Source: Nitrospira sp.
Lineage (GTDB): Bacteria > Nitrospirota > Nitrospiria > Nitrospirales > Nitrospiraceae
Assembly (NCBI GenBank): GCA_015904045.1
Contig: JABMDG010000349.1
Coordinates: 1 to 11,888, forward strand
DNA length: 11,888 nt
Reading direction: 5' to 3'
Both the position numbers and the translations under genes were made by a program. Below the pieces are notes generated by a model. It did not search any database. It worked only from the letters and a program-made list of their open reading frames with translations, and was not told the DNA's origin. Numbering within the stretch: the stretch's first letter is position 1; each line of letters starts with the position of its first letter. This document shows, one piece after another, positions 1 through 6,695 of this stretch.

Positions 1-818
1 GGATCGATCGCCAGTTGAAACCACGGAGCCACAGACTTCTGGCCGTTGCGTTCTTTGTTCTCCCCGTTCCAAACGGCGAACGACACGGTCTGCACTCGGC
101 CGGGAATGAGCGTTGCCTCGTTCTCTTGTTCCTCGCTGACAAGCGGGCGGTGCATCACGACGTGCCACACCCCATCCTTCCACAGAGCCTTGCCCTGGAC
201 GCGGCCCTGCTTGTCTTTCGTCGTCAGCGTGCTGAAGCCGCCGCCGATCAAATCTTCAACCGAGGAGATCCTTCGCGGGATGACTTCGAATGTGCGGACC
301 CCGCCTTCCTTCTTCTCAGGAGTCCGAGCCGCCCGCCGATCGATATCGCTTTGCCAATCCGCTTTCCAGTGCCAGATGTTGATGTAATGGTCCAATTGCC
401 CCATACAGAAAAAGGCCGGCGCATCGCCGAGCGGCAAGCCAATGGCCACCCCATCCCGAAACGTCCCCGGTGTCAATCGGTCGTTCTTGGTGTTGTCCTG
501 CCATTCGAGGAGAAAGGCGATGTCATGACCGTTGTGCAGCGACCGCACGGTCAGCGCCCGGGCACTCGGTTCCGGCCACACGGGTCGTGTAATAACCTGC
601 CCGCTTAAGGGAATTGTCATTGCCGGAATCCGGCCCCACACCGTATCTTCTGGCCCTTGGGGCAGATCGCCTTGGACCAGATGCGAACGGACCGTGATGC
701 CTTCGGAGCTGACGAGTGGAATTCCAAATCCGCCGAGGAAACTGGCCGCCAGGATAAGGCCGGACAAGCACGCCACCAGAACAGGACGGGAGCTGCAGAC
801 GATCGTCATTCGCACCAT
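1..818 (-). CDS. NxrC-like haem-b gamma subunit (partial, C-terminal end off window)
   Basis: Read on the minus strand from ATG at 818, the frame stays open to the window edge (272 codons). The product matches the NxrC-like protein at 6696-7646 segment by segment: PLSGQ, LEWxDxTKND, CMGQ, INIW near an NIW, SSVEDL, GFSTLTT and FAVWxGxxxERNGxKS. This is the haem-b domain of ethylbenzene dehydrogenase gamma and the putative Nitrospira NxrC. Known gamma subunits of this family bind haem with Met and Lys; here Met139 (in FCMGQ) and Lys261 (in RNGQKS) are the candidates by position. A hydrophobic stretch at residues 12-37 should be a Sec signal or anchor, placing the protein outside the membrane. 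Only a few residues are missing at the C-terminus. It lacks about 35 residues that the paralogue carries before SSVEDL. No good ribosome site is seen; ATG at 809 is an alternative start. It may be the last gene of the operon beginning at 4467. Function as electron carrier is inferred from family. Confidence 0.85.
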   Translation of the reverse strand, partial: MVRMTIVCSSRPVLVACLSGLILAASFLGGFGIPLVSSEGITVRSHLVQGDLPQGPEDTVWGRIPAMTIPLSGQVITRPVWPEPSARALTVRSLHNGHDIAFLLEWQDNTKNDRLTPGTFRDGVAIGLPLGDAPAFFCMGQLDHYINIWHWKADWQSDIDRRAARTPEKKEGGVRTFEVIPRRISSVEDLIGGGFSTLTTKDKQGRVQGKALWKDGVWHVVMHRPLVSEEQENEATLIPGRVQTVSFAVWNGENKERNGQKSVAPWFQLAID

Positions 819-910
819 GCAAGATGTGTCAGGAATTGACGCCCAGGGCTGAGACGGCTTCAGACTACCACAAAATGCGCGCGAGGCAAATGTACGGCAA
901 GGGGCCGCTC

Positions 911-2200
911 TCAGGGAAGTGTCAGTCGGCGTATCTTATTTTCTCCTCGCTCGCAGATGTAGAGATGCCCGCGCGAGTCCAGCGCCAATCCGGTCGGCGC
1001 GTTCACGACAGCCTCGACCCCGAGCAGACCTTCGCCCTGTTTGAGCAGACCGGCCGATTCTTTGGCCACGAACCGCGCCGCGCCGCAGCCGCCCATGTTG
1101 TGGTCCTCATATCCGCTGTCGCCGTTACCCGCCACCGTCGTGATGATACCGGTGGCCGCATCAACCTTGCGCACACGATGATTCATCGTGTCGGAGATGT
1201 ACAGATTGTCGTCGCGGTCGAATGCCACGGCCTCCGGCGCGTGCAGCATGGCCTTGACGGCTGGCTTGTGGTCGCCGTCGTAGCCATACCGGCATACCCC
1301 CGCGACAGTCGAAATGATGCCCGTCCCCCGGTCGATCTTTCGCACCCGGTTGCTGCCCTTGTCGACAAGATAGACATCACCTTTTTTATCAACCGCCAAC
1401 CCCACCACATCGTACAACCGCGCCTCGGTGGCGGGCCGCCCATCGTCGAGATACAGCGACAGATCCAATCCGTCCGAACAGACCGGCATGAGCCATCCCT
1501 GATCGTCGCTGAAATCGATGCCGATCGCATCGCCTGAGAGCACCACGAGGTTCCTGGCGACCAGCGGCTGTTCGCGGGCATCGTCCTCCGCTGTCCACGT
1601 TCCGGCGATCGTGGTCACTAAACTAGTGTTCGGATCGTACCGCCGTATCCTGTGCGCCTGGGTGTCGGCAATATACAGGACATCGTCCTGATCGAACGCG
1701 ATCGCGGCCGGCCAGGTGAGATTGACCCCCAATGCCGGACCGTCTCCGTTGAACCCATGTTGCCCGGTGCCGACCACTGTCGTAATGATGCCGGTGTCGC
1801 GATCGACCCTACGAATTCGGTTGCTGCCCGAATCGCAAATGTACAGGTGATTGTGCGAGTCGAACGCCACACACAGCGGCAGATAGAGCCCGGCCTCCCC
1901 GCAGGGGCCGTCATCGCCGCAATAGCAGGTTTCACCGATACCGGCGAAATTGTGCAGGGTGCCTTCGTGGAAATTGATGCGTCGGATGCGATCGGAACCC
2001 GATTCCGCGATGTAGAACCATTGCTCGTCCTTATCCAGCGCGGCATGATGCGGAAGCGGAATCCCCGCCTTCACCGCCCGTTTGCCATCGCCGGTGCTGC
2101 GCGCTTTGCCGTTGCCGGCAAAGACTTCGATCACCCCTCCGGCTGGCTGGGTTGCTGCATCCATGGACGGCGCTTGTGTTTCCACGTTGTCGTGACTCAA
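911..2200 (-). CDS. NHL-repeat beta-propeller protein
   Basis: This 429-residue protein carries six NHL repeats, at about residues 50-75, 107-136, 163-193, 267-297, 321-351 and 401-429. Each has the pattern AFD-x-x-x-x-LYIxDxxxxRIRRxDxxTG followed by ITTVAGxG. A six-bladed propeller filling the whole chain is expected, with an irregular stretch at 194-266. NHL propellers usually serve as binding scaffolds; no enzyme motif is seen and the ligand is unknown. There is no signal peptide or membrane segment, so the protein appears cytoplasmic unless the start is wrong. The start is TTG, one base after the tatA stop, which points to translational coupling. ATG at codon 13 (2164) is possible but has no ribosome site. 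A small cysteine group (Cys92, Cys94, Cys100) is unusual in such a protein. It is probably the fourth gene of the operon read from 4467. Confidence 0.85.
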   Translation of the reverse strand: MSHDNVETQAPSMDAATQPAGGVIEVFAGNGKARSTGDGKRAVKAGIPLPHHAALDKDEQWFYIAESGSDRIRRINFHEGTLHNFAGIGETCYCGDDGPCGEAGLYLPLCVAFDSHNHLYICDSGSNRIRRVDRDTGIITTVVGTGQHGFNGDGPALGVNLTWPAAIAFDQDDVLYIADTQAHRIRRYDPNTSLVTTIAGTWTAEDDAREQPLVARNLVVLSGDAIGIDFSDDQGWLMPVCSDGLDLSLYLDDGRPATEARLYDVVGLAVDKKGDVYLVDKGSNRVRKIDRGTGIISTVAGVCRYGYDGDHKPAVKAMLHAPEAVAFDRDDNLYISDTMNHRVRKVDAATGIITTVAGNGDSGYEDHNMGGCGAARFVAKESAGLLKQGEGLLGVEAVVNAPTGLALDSRGHLYICERGENKIRRLTLP

Positions 2201-2201
2201 C

Positions 2202-2480
2202 TTAGGCTCGTGGAGCAGGCTGCGGGGCCGCTGCCGTCTGATTCACACCCATGGTCTGGGCCGGCCCGGCGGTCACAGCCGGTTGAGGCGCCGCCTCTTG
2301 CTGCTGCGCCTGAGCTTGGGCTTCGGCTTCGATTGCATCCGCTTCATGCACGGACTTCTTGAACCCCTTGATCGCCTTGCCCAACCCTTCTCCCAATTGT
2401 GGCAGCTTTCCCGCTCCAAAAATAATCAGCACGATGACCAGGATCAAGATCAGCTCTGTAAATCCAAGACTTCCAAACAT
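2202..2480 (-). CDS. tatA: Sec-independent protein translocase subunit TatA/TatE
   Basis: TatA forms the size-adjustable membrane pore through which folded proteins with twin-arginine signals are exported. The 92-residue product has the full family layout: a short N-terminus with Glu9, one membrane helix at about 5-21, the hinge [10 protein letters not shown] (21-30), and the amphipathic helix [14 protein letters not shown] (30-43). A low-complexity Ala/Gln/Pro tail (about 49-92) follows, longer than strictly needed. The ribosome site GAAGGAG lies at 2487-2493, six bases before the ATG. It is 24 bases downstream of the TPR gene and one base upstream of the NHL gene. No tatB or tatC is in the window. 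TatB is less likely because the chain is short and the hinge is TatA-like. Its place among genes for an exported redox enzyme suggests a Tat component serving that enzyme, but this is inference; it could equally be the general TatA. Confidence 0.93.
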   Translation of the reverse strand: MFGSLGFTELILILVIVLIIFGAGKLPQLGEGLGKAIKGFKKSVHEADAIEAEAQAQAQQQEAAPQPAVTAGPAQTMGVNQTAAAPQPAPRA

Positions 2481-2486
2481 GGCGCG

Positions 2487-2493
2487 CTCCTTC
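2487..2493 (-). promoter_or_regulatory. Ribosome binding site of tatA
   Basis: On the minus strand GAAGGAG stands six bases before the tatA ATG at 2480, close to the ideal Shine-Dalgarno match and spacing. Confidence 0.75.
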
Positions 2494-2504
2494 GTAAAGG
2501 GTGA

Positions 2505-3320
2505 TCAAGCCCCGGCACTGTCTTTGGCTTTTTTGGCGAACCGCTCCCTCAAACGCTTGCGGGCCTCCTCGGCCTTCTCGAACATCTTGCACTTGTCGTA
2601 GACACTGATGAGGTTGTAGTAGGCCAGCGGCTCATCGGGATTGTGCTCCACGGCATTCTCCATGACGGACACGGCCAAGTCGGTCTTCTTATGATTGAGC
2701 GCAATTTCCATGAGCTTAAAGCTGGACTCCAAATGCTTCGGGTCCAGCTCCAGGGTTCTGAGGTAGCACTGAATCCCCATATCGATGGTGTTGTAGTCTG
2801 ACACCTGCGGATTGTCCAATTCGATGTAAACCCCGGCCAGATTGTACCAGGCGATCGGATCGTCCGGCGTGATCTCGACGAGCCGTTCGTAATACTCCTT
2901 CGCCTCCATATACTTCTTCTTGTCCGCATAGACCCGGCCGAGGTTGAAGAGCGCCAAAACATCGTGAGGGAATACGTCCAAGGCATGCCGGAACTCGGCC
3001 TCAGCTTCATCGGTCATATTCTTCGTGGCATAGATGGTGCCGAGATTTGAGTAATACATAGCCAGGGATCGATTCATCTCCGCACGTAACGCTTCGGCCA
3101 TTTCGATCGACTTCTTCACCTCGACGAGGGCATCATCCATCCGCCCCTGGCTGAAATAGAGCTCGCCGAGACGGCAGCGGGCTTGGAAATCATCCGGTTC
3201 GTCCGCGAGCAGCTTTTCCAGTCCAGCGATTTCCTCTCCCGGAGCAAGCGGCTGATCGCCGGACTCGGCAGTCGTCGTTCCCGGCTGGGTTTGGTCTGAT
3301 GAGGGCATCTGTGTATCCAT
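2505..3320 (-). CDS. Tetratricopeptide (TPR) repeat protein
   Basis: This 271-residue protein has a disordered Ser/Thr/Gln/Pro-rich N-terminus (1-28) followed by an all-helical TPR array at about 44-77, 87-119, 121-153, 155-195, 197-229 and 231-262. Typical marks are ALFNLGRVYADKKKYMEAKEYY and IAWYNLAGVYIE, each closed by a Pro-Asp/Pro-His turn. The fourth unit holds an insertion (around 168-182). TPR arrays bind peptides or partner proteins and often assist complex assembly; nothing here shows which partner. No signal peptide or membrane helix is seen, so it should be cytoplasmic. It lies 25 bases after the membrane protein gene and 24 bases before tatA, so the three are almost surely cotranscribed. 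AGGA about 12 bases before the ATG is a rather distant ribosome site. A role in assembling or delivering a Tat substrate is inference from neighbours. Confidence 0.85.
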   Translation of the reverse strand: MDTQMPSSDQTQPGTTTAESGDQPLAPGEEIAGLEKLLADEPDDFQARCRLGELYFSQGRMDDALVEVKKSIEMAEALRAEMNRSLAMYYSNLGTIYATKNMTDEAEAEFRHALDVFPHDVLALFNLGRVYADKKKYMEAKEYYERLVEITPDDPIAWYNLAGVYIELDNPQVSDYNTIDMGIQCYLRTLELDPKHLESSFKLMEIALNHKKTDLAVSVMENAVEHNPDEPLAYYNLISVYDKCKMFEKAEEARKRLRERFAKKAKDSAGA

Positions 3321-3345
3321 GCGAGTAGGTTTCCTGGTCTTTCAG

Positions 3346-4467
3346 CTATGCTTCTTTAACGAGTAATCCTTCTGATCCCCTCAACAACCGGCCGTTCGGC
3401 GCGGCTAGCGGTTCGGCCACGACAGGCTTCATCCGATCCAGCGTCAGCAGCATGATCCCCAGCACGACCATCAGCGTCAGGTTGGAGAACATCAGCGCAT
3501 AGCCGGCGATGAACATGAGCCCGAGGCCATACCCGGCCACTCGCCCCATCATGAGCAACTTGACGACGGTATAGGCCCAACAGAGCAGCCCGGCGATATA
3601 CAACGCAAAGGGGAGATAGAACGTATAGCCCATCCCGAACTGGAAAATCCATCCGATCCCCTGCGACGCTTGCCTGATGGCCGATGCCAACGCCGGGTCA
3701 AACGAATCCAGCCAGTAATCGGTGAACAGCAACGTGGTAAAGATCCCCCCCGTCGTTGCCCAAAATGCAATTGCGCGGGCCCGCTGGCGCCGGTTCTTGG
3801 TCCGCAGCGAGAGCCCGTGGCCATAGGCGGCAAACACGAAGATACTCGCCACCACCATCAGCGCCTCACCGGCTCGGTGCGATTCATACACCAAGGGCGG
3901 GGCGGCCACTGTGCCGGACAAACTATAGATCGTCGACATGATCTGATAATAGAGCCACCCAAATATGCCGAGAAAGTAGGTCACGACAAGGATGCGTTGC
4001 GCCCGTTCCTGATGGGTGATCAGATACTCCGCCACAAACAAGGCCAGCGTCAGCAACGCCAGGCTATTGTAGATGACGGCCCCGAGCATGCCCGGCTGCA
4101 CAAAGAGAAAGGCCAGCGTCAACAGCAACAACAGCGCGGCACAGGCGGTCCCGCCCTTGACAAGCCGGCTCGGCTCATACCGCAACACCCGCAGCGCCAT
4201 GGCCAGGATCAGCCCCAAGAACAGCAACACCGCCACGATATTGAGCAACCACGCTCCGACCTCGGTGAGGGTCGTGAATGTGGGGGTAATCCAGGGATGT
4301 GTCGCCGCCATTTTACTCAGATGCATGCCTAGACGGGACACCAGCCGATACAGCACCAGCTCGAAAAACGACGCCAACAGCACGAGCTTGACGGTGTATT
4401 CGAACAGGGGACCGAAATCGCCGATTTGTCCTATCAGGCGATCGCCGATTGCCGCCGCTTTCACCAC
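3346..4467 (-). CDS. Polytopic membrane protein of unknown family
   Basis: I do not recognise the family. The product (373 residues from the chosen start) is very hydrophobic, with about nine or ten membrane helices. Counting from the more distal GTG at 4485, they lie near 30-50, 77-101, 112-130, 133-156, 165-188, 205-225, 237-258, 277-312 (probably two) and 317-349. A short basic loop (RTKNRRQRAR, 228-237) and a polar C-terminal tail follow the positive-inside pattern loosely. Scattered histidines occur, but no transporter or cytochrome signature is evident. GTG at 4467 is preferred because GGAGG (4476-4480) lies eight bases ahead, and because the promoter at 4491-4520 would start transcription at about 4484, leaving the GTG at 4485 without a leader. 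It is the first gene of the membrane protein-TPR-tatA-NHL operon. A membrane anchor or an electron- or ion-conducting subunit would fit the context, but this is unproven. Confidence 0.8.
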   Translation of the reverse strand: MVKAAAIGDRLIGQIGDFGPLFEYTVKLVLLASFFELVLYRLVSRLGMHLSKMAATHPWITPTFTTLTEVGAWLLNIVAVLLFLGLILAMALRVLRYEPSRLVKGGTACAALLLLLTLAFLFVQPGMLGAVIYNSLALLTLALFVAEYLITHQERAQRILVVTYFLGIFGWLYYQIMSTIYSLSGTVAAPPLVYESHRAGEALMVVASIFVFAAYGHGLSLRTKNRRQRARAIAFWATTGGIFTTLLFTDYWLDSFDPALASAIRQASQGIGWIFQFGMGYTFYLPFALYIAGLLCWAYTVVKLLMMGRVAGYGLGLMFIAGYALMFSNLTLMVVLGIMLLTLDRMKPVVAEPLAAPNGRLLRGSEGLLVKEA

Positions 4468-4475
4468 GGACGAGC

Positions 4476-4480
4476 CCTCC
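4476..4480 (-). promoter_or_regulatory. Ribosome binding site that decides the membrane protein start
   Basis: GGAGG on the minus strand is eight bases before GTG at 4467. A second GTG at 4485 lies upstream of this site and next to the predicted transcription start, so it is the less likely initiator. Confidence 0.6.
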
Positions 4481-4490
4481 ACCACCGGGC

Positions 4491-4520
4491 ATTATATCTG
4501 TCGGGGAAAAACCCGGTCAA
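4491..4520 (-). promoter_or_regulatory. Sigma70-type promoter of the membrane protein-TPR-tatA-NHL operon
   Basis: The minus strand has TTGACC (4520-4515), an 18-base spacer and a perfect TATAAT (4496-4491). Transcription should begin near 4484, giving a leader of about 17 bases before GTG at 4467. Found by motif reading only. Confidence 0.65.
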
Positions 4521-4571
4521 CGCGCCCAACCTATCCGAAATATGGATGACAAACGAACCTGCACCGCGGCT

Positions 4572-4697
4572 GCAGGATGGTCAAAAAGGCCGTTCAGCAA
4601 GGCCGCAGTGAGCGAAGAGGCGAGGCATACTCTGGGCCGTATGTTGAGCCTCTGAGCGATATGAGAACGACGCTGGCAGCCTTTTTCAACATCCTGC
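4572..4697. repeat. Long imperfect palindromic intergenic element
   Basis: The outer arms GCAGGATGGTCAAAAAGGC (4572-4590) and GCCTTTTTCAACATCCTGC (4679-4697) are inverted copies with two mismatches. Inside them the sequence continues to pair in patches (CAGC/GCTG, GCG..AGAGGC/GCCTCTGAGCG) up to an apical hairpin, CATAC/GTATG (about 4626-4643). Nearly the whole 126 bases could therefore fold as one hairpin. It begins inside the last base of the TAG stop of the radical-SAM gene and ends 51 bases before the next promoter. It resembles a dispersed palindromic repeat of the REP kind; from memory, similar elements recur in Nitrospira genomes, but only one copy is in this window. On the minus strand the far arm ends in CCTTTTTG, so it could also stop transcription from the radical-SAM gene. 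Confidence 0.75.
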
Positions 4698-6478
4698 TAT
4701 GAGGCGATGGGTTGCGGCGTCTGGGGCGCCGTCTCCTTGGCCTTGCCGATATACAGCAACCCGTCGGCCATCGAATAGTTGAACGGCAACTCGCAGACGA
4801 CCTCGCTGATCCGTTCATACACATACTGGTACAAGCGTTCGGACTGATCCGGTGTCATGCCGCCCTGGACTTCGTAGAAAAACCCGAGGCTGAGATCCTC
4901 CGCCGAGGGACGCATGATGCGCCGGATGCCGTACTCTGCCGGATTGCTCATGATCGGCGCCTCTTTCTCCAGATCGAACAGGCAGGGCTGGCAGGAAAAT
5001 CCGAGCGAGTCGTGGAGCTTCTTGTTCTCCACAATGAAGTTCATGGTGTCGAGGGCTTCTGCTTCCGTCTCCGTGGGGAAGCCCACAATGATGTAGCAGT
5101 GCACCGCGATGCCGAGGTCAACGCAGTCGTCGGCAATGCGCCGGACCCATTCCTGCTTGATGCCCTTTTTCATCAAGTCCATCACCCGCTGGTTAAACGA
5201 CTCCAACCCAAAGACGATCTTCAAACAGCCGGCATCCCGCATCGACGTCAGCAACTCGCGCGAGAGATTCTTTTCGAACCGCATCTCGCAGGTCCACTTC
5301 ACGTCGAGCCGCTTCTCCAGCATCTGCTGGCACAGCCGTTTCGTCGGCGCCAATGCGAAACATTCATCGGTGAAGAAGAAGTGCCGCGCGCCGTACCGTT
5401 GCGTGAGCCACTCCAGTTCCTCGATCGTGCGCCCCGGATCTTTCTGCCGGAAGTTCTGATGGTCGAGCGTGAGCGCGCAGAACGCGCAATCCTTGTAATA
5501 GCACCCGCGGGAAAATTGAATCGGCAGCACCGGCTCCGGCGACAAGTATCGATCCAGCGGGAATCCGTCGTAGTTCGGCGCCGGCAATTGATTCACGTTC
5601 TCGGAATAAAACGGTTGGTTGACCGTGATCTTCCCGTTCTGCCGATAGATCAAGTTGGGCACCTTGCTGTAGTCTTTCTTGCCGGCCAGCTGGTTCACCA
5701 ACTCCAGCAGCGCAGTCTCTCCTTCGAACACGATGATGTCATCGGTCAGGTCAAAGAGATTCGGGCACCGTCTGACATTGTCGACAAGCCGCGTGAAAAT
5801 ACTCCCGCCGATCGTGACGTGCAGATCCGGCGCGGCTTCTTTGATCAACTTACACAAAGTCAGGCCGGGAATGATCTGCGACGTCGCAGTGATCGAGACG
5901 CCAATCAGATCCGGACTGCCGTTGATGATCGAAGGAATGAACAGTTCGCGTAAGAGGCTGCGATAGGGATTTTGCGCCTCGTCACTGACCACCTTCATCA
6001 AATCCTTCGACGAATAGATCGAGTAGCTACTGAACTGATTGTCAACGACGGTCAACCTGGTCGGGAAATAGACCGATGACACTAATTCGAGCCACTTGTC
6101 GATCATGAACAGGCTCGCACGATAGGCGTCCAGATCGTAGAACCCCTCGCCGCGCAAGGTCTCCTTGGCCAGCTCGACTCGGTCGAACAAGTATGAGAAC
6201 CGGTCGAGCGAATCGGTAACTTTGACATAGTGCTCCCGGCTCCCATGCCCGGACACCCCCGACTGAGTCCGCTCCAACTCCTTCTGCTTGTCGAGCAATT
6301 GCTGATGCACCCGCGCTCCATAAGACCTGGTCAGCATGCCGTCCAACAGCTCGATCCCGAGATCCCGTTGGGAGACATTCGAGACGCCTCCTTGCCGGAG
6401 AAACCCCGTCAAAGAGGGCAAACTCAAATAAGGCTGTGACGGATGCCAGGTGGGCGGAAACAGTAGAGATACTTTCAT
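4697..6478 (-). CDS. Radical SAM enzyme with B12-binding-like N-terminal domain
   Basis: This 593-residue protein belongs to the radical SAM class with an N-terminal B12-binding-like fold. The start (KVSLLFPPTWHPSQPYLSLPSL) is the usual first strand of this class. The region 189-265 (LIGVSITATSQ, VTIGGS, FEGETALLEL) is the Rossmann-like end of that domain. The cobalamin histidine motif DxHxxG is not seen, and about 140 residues of extra helical sequence are inserted at roughly 45-185. The cluster motif is SRGCYYKDCAFC with Cys326, Cys331 and Cys334, a CX4CX2C spacing as in some members of this subgroup. GLES (424-427) and YIIVGFPTET (462-471) are typical downstream barrel motifs. The enzyme should bind [4Fe-4S] and SAM; substrate and product are unknown. 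It stands alone between the terminator at 6601-6655 and the palindrome at 4572-4697. No strong ribosome site precedes the ATG. Confidence 0.88.
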   Translation of the reverse strand: MKVSLLFPPTWHPSQPYLSLPSLTGFLRQGGVSNVSQRDLGIELLDGMLTRSYGARVHQQLLDKQKELERTQSGVSGHGSREHYVKVTDSLDRFSYLFDRVELAKETLRGEGFYDLDAYRASLFMIDKWLELVSSVYFPTRLTVVDNQFSSYSIYSSKDLMKVVSDEAQNPYRSLLRELFIPSIINGSPDLIGVSITATSQIIPGLTLCKLIKEAAPDLHVTIGGSIFTRLVDNVRRCPNLFDLTDDIIVFEGETALLELVNQLAGKKDYSKVPNLIYRQNGKITVNQPFYSENVNQLPAPNYDGFPLDRYLSPEPVLPIQFSRGCYYKDCAFCALTLDHQNFRQKDPGRTIEELEWLTQRYGARHFFFTDECFALAPTKRLCQQMLEKRLDVKWTCEMRFEKNLSRELLTSMRDAGCLKIVFGLESFNQRVMDLMKKGIKQEWVRRIADDCVDLGIAVHCYIIVGFPTETEAEALDTMNFIVENKKLHDSLGFSCQPCLFDLEKEAPIMSNPAEYGIRRIMRPSAEDLSLGFFYEVQGGMTPDQSERLYQYVYERISEVVCELPFNYSMADGLLYIGKAKETAPQTPQPIAS

Positions 6479-6493
6479 GGCGATATGAATCCG

Positions 6494-6521
6494 GTTATGC
6501 CGACAACCCAGCGAGTTTCAA
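6494..6521 (-). promoter_or_regulatory. Candidate proximal promoter of the radical-SAM gene
   Basis: TTGAAA (6521-6516), a 16-base spacer and CATAAC (6499-6494) on the minus strand give matches of 5/6 and 4/6 to the sigma70 consensus, with a very short leader before the ATG at 6478. Confidence 0.4.
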
Positions 6522-6540
6522 GCGCAAATTCCTTTGCGTT
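6521..6540. promoter_or_regulatory. Dyad at the radical-SAM promoter, possible operator
   Basis: CGCAAA (6523-6528) and TTTGCG (6533-6538) form a perfect six-base inverted repeat around TTCC. One G.T and one A-T pair extend it to eight. It touches the -10 box of the distal promoter and the -35 box of the proximal one, a place where a bound repressor could act. The regulator is unknown. Confidence 0.35.
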
Positions 6541-6567
6541 ATACCTTCCTCTCTTCTTGAAAAGCAA
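6538..6567 (-). promoter_or_regulatory. Candidate distal promoter of the radical-SAM gene
   Basis: TTGCTT (6567-6562), an 18-base spacer and TATAAC (6543-6538) on the minus strand. The -10 box is good, the -35 box weak. The predicted start near 6531 falls inside the dyad at 6521-6540. Confidence 0.35.
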
Positions 6568-6594
6568 CCTCGGCGCCCCCCCTGAGAATGCTCT

Positions 6595-6655
6595 AAAAGA
6601 AGAAAGGCCCCAGACCCTATCGCCGCTTGTCAGCGGCGCGGTCCGAGGCCTTTCT
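6595..6655 (-). terminator. Rho-independent terminator of the NxrC-like gene
   Basis: AGAAAGGCC (6601-6609) pairs with GGCCTTTCT (6647-6655), with further pairs GACC/GGTC and CGCCGC (6621-6626)/GCGGCG (6633-6638) inside. On the minus strand a T-rich tail (TTTCTTCTTTT, 6605-6595) follows. It lies about 40 bases after the stop of the NxrC-like gene and separates that unit from the radical-SAM gene. The plus-strand tail is weaker. Confidence 0.8.
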
Positions 6656-6695
6656 GTGACTCGATGCGCTTACTCGTCCCTGTCCGGCACGCTCC

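Noticed and set aside
757..818. Possible lipoprotein signal (LVAC, Cys17) in the partial NxrC-like protein
   Set aside because: The hydrophobic stretch follows the cysteine rather than preceding it, which does not fit a lipobox.
523..822. 99-codon minus-strand frame inside the partial NxrC-like gene
   Set aside because: It is a different frame from the one with the haem-b family motifs and its translation is low-complexity Arg/Gly/Pro-rich.
819..910. Separate promoter or terminator between the NHL gene and the partial NxrC-like gene
   Set aside because: Only weak box matches and no hairpin with a T-run were found, so the two genes may be cotranscribed.
4712..5953. 413-codon open frame on the plus strand opposite the radical-SAM gene
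   Set aside because: It mirrors a gene with clear radical SAM motifs; its Arg-, Leu- and Gln-rich translation matches no family and no ribosome site precedes it. High GC explains the long open frame.
6576..6582. Run of seven C in the radical-SAM upstream region as a phase-variation tract
   Set aside because: Seven bases is short for slippage control and it lies outside the candidate promoter boxes.
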